In this document: positions 62,710-64,000 of the stretch, piece by piece | Layout: the number at the start of each line of letters is the position of its first letter | Position numbering within the stretch: the stretch's first letter is position 1 | NCBI RefSeq assembly: GCF_014196225.1 | Contig: NZ_JACIDI010000010.1 | Coordinates: 62,001-126,000 of the forward strand | DNA from: Bacteroides pyogenes | GTDB taxonomy: Bacteria > Bacteroidota > Bacteroidia > Bacteroidales > Bacteroidaceae | Direction: 5' to 3' | Length of the DNA stretch: 64,000 bases | The notes under the pieces: generated by a model | Database searches by the model: none | Told to the model about the DNA's origin: nothing | Seen by the model: only the letters and a program-made list of their open reading frames with translations | Position numbers and translations under genes: made by a program

Positions 62710-63563
62710 TATCTTTCATTCGTTTGAGGGTGAAACAATCGGTTTATTTGATCCGGCTTAGCCAGCGTAGCATTAAAAAGTAATTCGAGATTCAGTTCCG
62801 AAGATTCTGCGTTTTCGTTGGGCAGCATCAGCAAATTTCCCTGCAAAGAGGGAACGGCGTAAATAGCCTCTTTTAAAAGTGTCCGGTCATCACTCTCGAC
62901 AAACCGCAGCCTGTCGGTGATACTCACAGTCGATTCATCCAACAACACCTTGCTGTTGTCCATTATCAATACATGATCCAATATCTTATCTATATCGCGC
63001 ACTTGATGAGTAGAGATCACAATTGTCTTATCTTCCGACATCCCGGCAGCTATAAACTTGCGAAACTGGCTTTTGCCGGGAATATCCAACCCATTGGTAG
63101 GTTCGTCCATCAGCATCAGAGAGGTGTTTGCTGCCAAAGCAAAGCTCATAAAGACTTTCTTTTTCTGTCCCATCGAAAGAGCCCCGAGGTCGACATCGAT
63201 ATCCATCTCGAAAAAATGCAGATATTTCAGCATATCTTCCTTACTGAATCGGGGATAGAACGGGCTGTTCAGCTCTACATAGCTGAACAGCGACACCGGA
63301 GGAAGTTCAAATTCTTCGGGCACCAGAAACATGTCCTGCAATGTCATGGGCAATCGTCTACGCACATTGACGTTACGATAAAGTACTCTTCCGTTTTTAG
63401 GAGTCAGAAGTCCGGCTATCAGATGAAGAAGGGTGGATTTTCCTGCTCCATTCTTTCCTAACAATCCGTACACCCGGCCTTTCTCCAAGAAAAGAGAGAA
63501 GTCGCATAGCACTTCCTGCTTCGACTTCCGATAGGCAAATGATAAATTCTCAACTGAAATCAT
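62709..63563 (-). CDS. ABC transporter ATPase (YtrB-like)
   Basis: The 284-residue ATPase has Walker A GLLGKNGAGKST (about 34-44), signature LGALSMGQKKK, Walker B LMLMDEPTNGLD and switch STHQ rather than STHD. The last 70 residues form a non-catalytic extension. It is the first gene of a four-gene operon (ATPase, membrane subunit, GntR regulator, DUF2807-like) and lies downstream of a consensus promoter and a dyad. The arrangement matches YtrA-regulated exporters, but here the regulator is third rather than first. Confidence 0.92.
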   Translation of the reverse strand: MISVENLSFAYRKSKQEVLCDFSLFLEKGRVYGLLGKNGAGKSTLLHLIAGLLTPKNGRVLYRNVNVRRRLPMTLQDMFLVPEEFELPPVSLFSYVELNSPFYPRFSKEDMLKYLHFFEMDIDVDLGALSMGQKKKVFMSFALAANTSLMLMDEPTNGLDIPGKSQFRKFIAAGMSEDKTIVISTHQVRDIDKILDHVLIMDNSKVLLDESTVSITDRLRFVESDDRTLLKEAIYAVPSLQGNLLMLPNENAESSELNLELLFNATLAKPDQINRLFHPQTNER

Positions 63564-63594
63564 AGGTTCTTCGAATTATATATTTAGCATTTAT

Positions 63595-63616
63595 GTGTAT
63601 TAATAAACTAATACAC
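63595..63616. promoter_or_regulatory. Probable GntR/YtrA operator
   Basis: GTGTATTA (63595-63602) and TAATACAC (63609-63616) form a perfect 8-bp dyad with a six-base centre. It lies three bases after the -7 element, over the expected transcription start. YtrA-type operators known to me have GTGTA...TACAC half sites, and the operon encodes such a regulator, so autorepression is likely. Confidence 0.6.
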
Positions 63617-63618
63617 TA

Positions 63619-63649
63619 CAAAAATACTAATCATTTCGAAAAAAACAAA
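63619..63649 (-). promoter_or_regulatory. Promoter of the ABC-gntR operon
   Basis: TATTTTTG (63619-63626) and TTTG (63646-63649) on the minus strand with exactly 19 bases between form a full consensus promoter about 55 bases upstream of the ATPase ATG. Confidence 0.8.
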
Positions 63650-64000
63650 GAAACAGAGAAGAAATTATCAATATTGAGCAATGAAAATTAAAAATCCAAT
63701 TTATGGTGCATTGACAAGGTAAATACTTTTTATTGCAAAAACCTCAATGACTTGAAAGAATTACAAAGCAACCGACATAATCATCGATATCGTACATGAT
63801 TGCCTGCTCCCTAAAGAACAAGAAAGAATCAGGATACCAGATGCTGCCCCAAGTGGTCAATGAGGTAAATGCAACAAGGAAAAATATAAAACAACTTTCT
63901 GGGACAAATCAGGCATATGACATCAATCATTGCTTCGAGGAAAGCTTTCAGAGGCCAGTATCGCGATGTTTCTGGATCACCAGAATTCCTGTTAAGTTCA
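63650..64000. other. Intergenic sequence to the window edge
   Basis: About 350 bases with no supported gene. Short frames around 63770-63860 and 63880-63980 read like fragments of protein, but each is stopped within about 30 codons. They may be remnants of a decayed gene or transposase. Nothing more can be said from this window. Confidence 0.4.

Noticed and set aside
63770-63980. Transposase or gene fragment at the right edge
   Set aside because: Frames are interrupted within about 30 codons and none carries a recognisable motif, so no call is made.

Overview
The window looks like a chromosomal segment of a gut Bacteroides (Bacteroidales). The evidence is the gene content (SusC-like TonB receptors, PCMD lipoproteins, OstA/SurA-type outer-membrane assembly genes, fused cobalamin enzymes, Bacteroides-type carB, clpPX and tig), lipoproteins with acidic residues just after the acylated cysteine, and many promoters of the Bacteroides form TTTG-N19-TAnnTTTG. 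No phage, plasmid backbone, intact insertion sequence or CRISPR array is visible. Species was not determined.

Layout. 1-126: tandem tRNA-Val genes (one cut by the edge). 0.4-9.1 kb: an acetyltransferase, yaaA, a GH20 hexosaminidase, carB and trpS. carB has a leader that closely resembles the E. coli pyrBI attenuator. 9.5-13.4 kb: a large secreted GH31 enzyme with dockerin and cohesin-like modules; its signal peptide is in another frame. 13.4-28.7 kb: a minus-strand housekeeping block: mutL, a small membrane protein, an OstA-like protein, three SurA/PPIase-like chaperones, guaB, recQ, clpX, clpP and tig. 29.4-30.9 kb: a lipoprotein with an HEMMH motif whose reading frame is broken twice. 31.0-42.2 kb: a cobalamin locus. 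A B12 riboswitch precedes a TonB receptor, cobI, a second TonB receptor and two exported CbiK-like chelatases. Two fused corrin-ring enzymes (CbiG-CobM, CbiJ-CbiD) run divergently from their own promoter. 42.2-49.0 kb: an AraC regulator, a nitroreductase-pirin pair, an NlpE-like lipoprotein and a BtuFCD-type ABC importer. 49.2-53.4 kb: lysS, gpsA, pgi. 54-61.2 kb: lipoproteins, a HAD phosphatase, and two PCMD-domain lipoproteins, one followed by an outer-membrane barrel. 61.2-63.6 kb: an ABC transporter operon ending in a GntR/YtrA-type regulator, with a dyad at the operon promoter.

The most notable non-coding signals are: the carB leader (43-codon peptide, uridine-rich tract, terminator overlapping the peptide stop); two intergenic arrays of four 22-bp dyads (GTTTCCC-N4-GGGAAAC) with the same unit order; two unrelated approximately 65-bp tandem repeats; a perfect 30-bp-arm hairpin near the tRNAs; and a probable GntR operator over the ABC operon start.

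All calls come from reading sequence and translations. No database search or folding program was run. Promoters, operators and attenuation are predictions.
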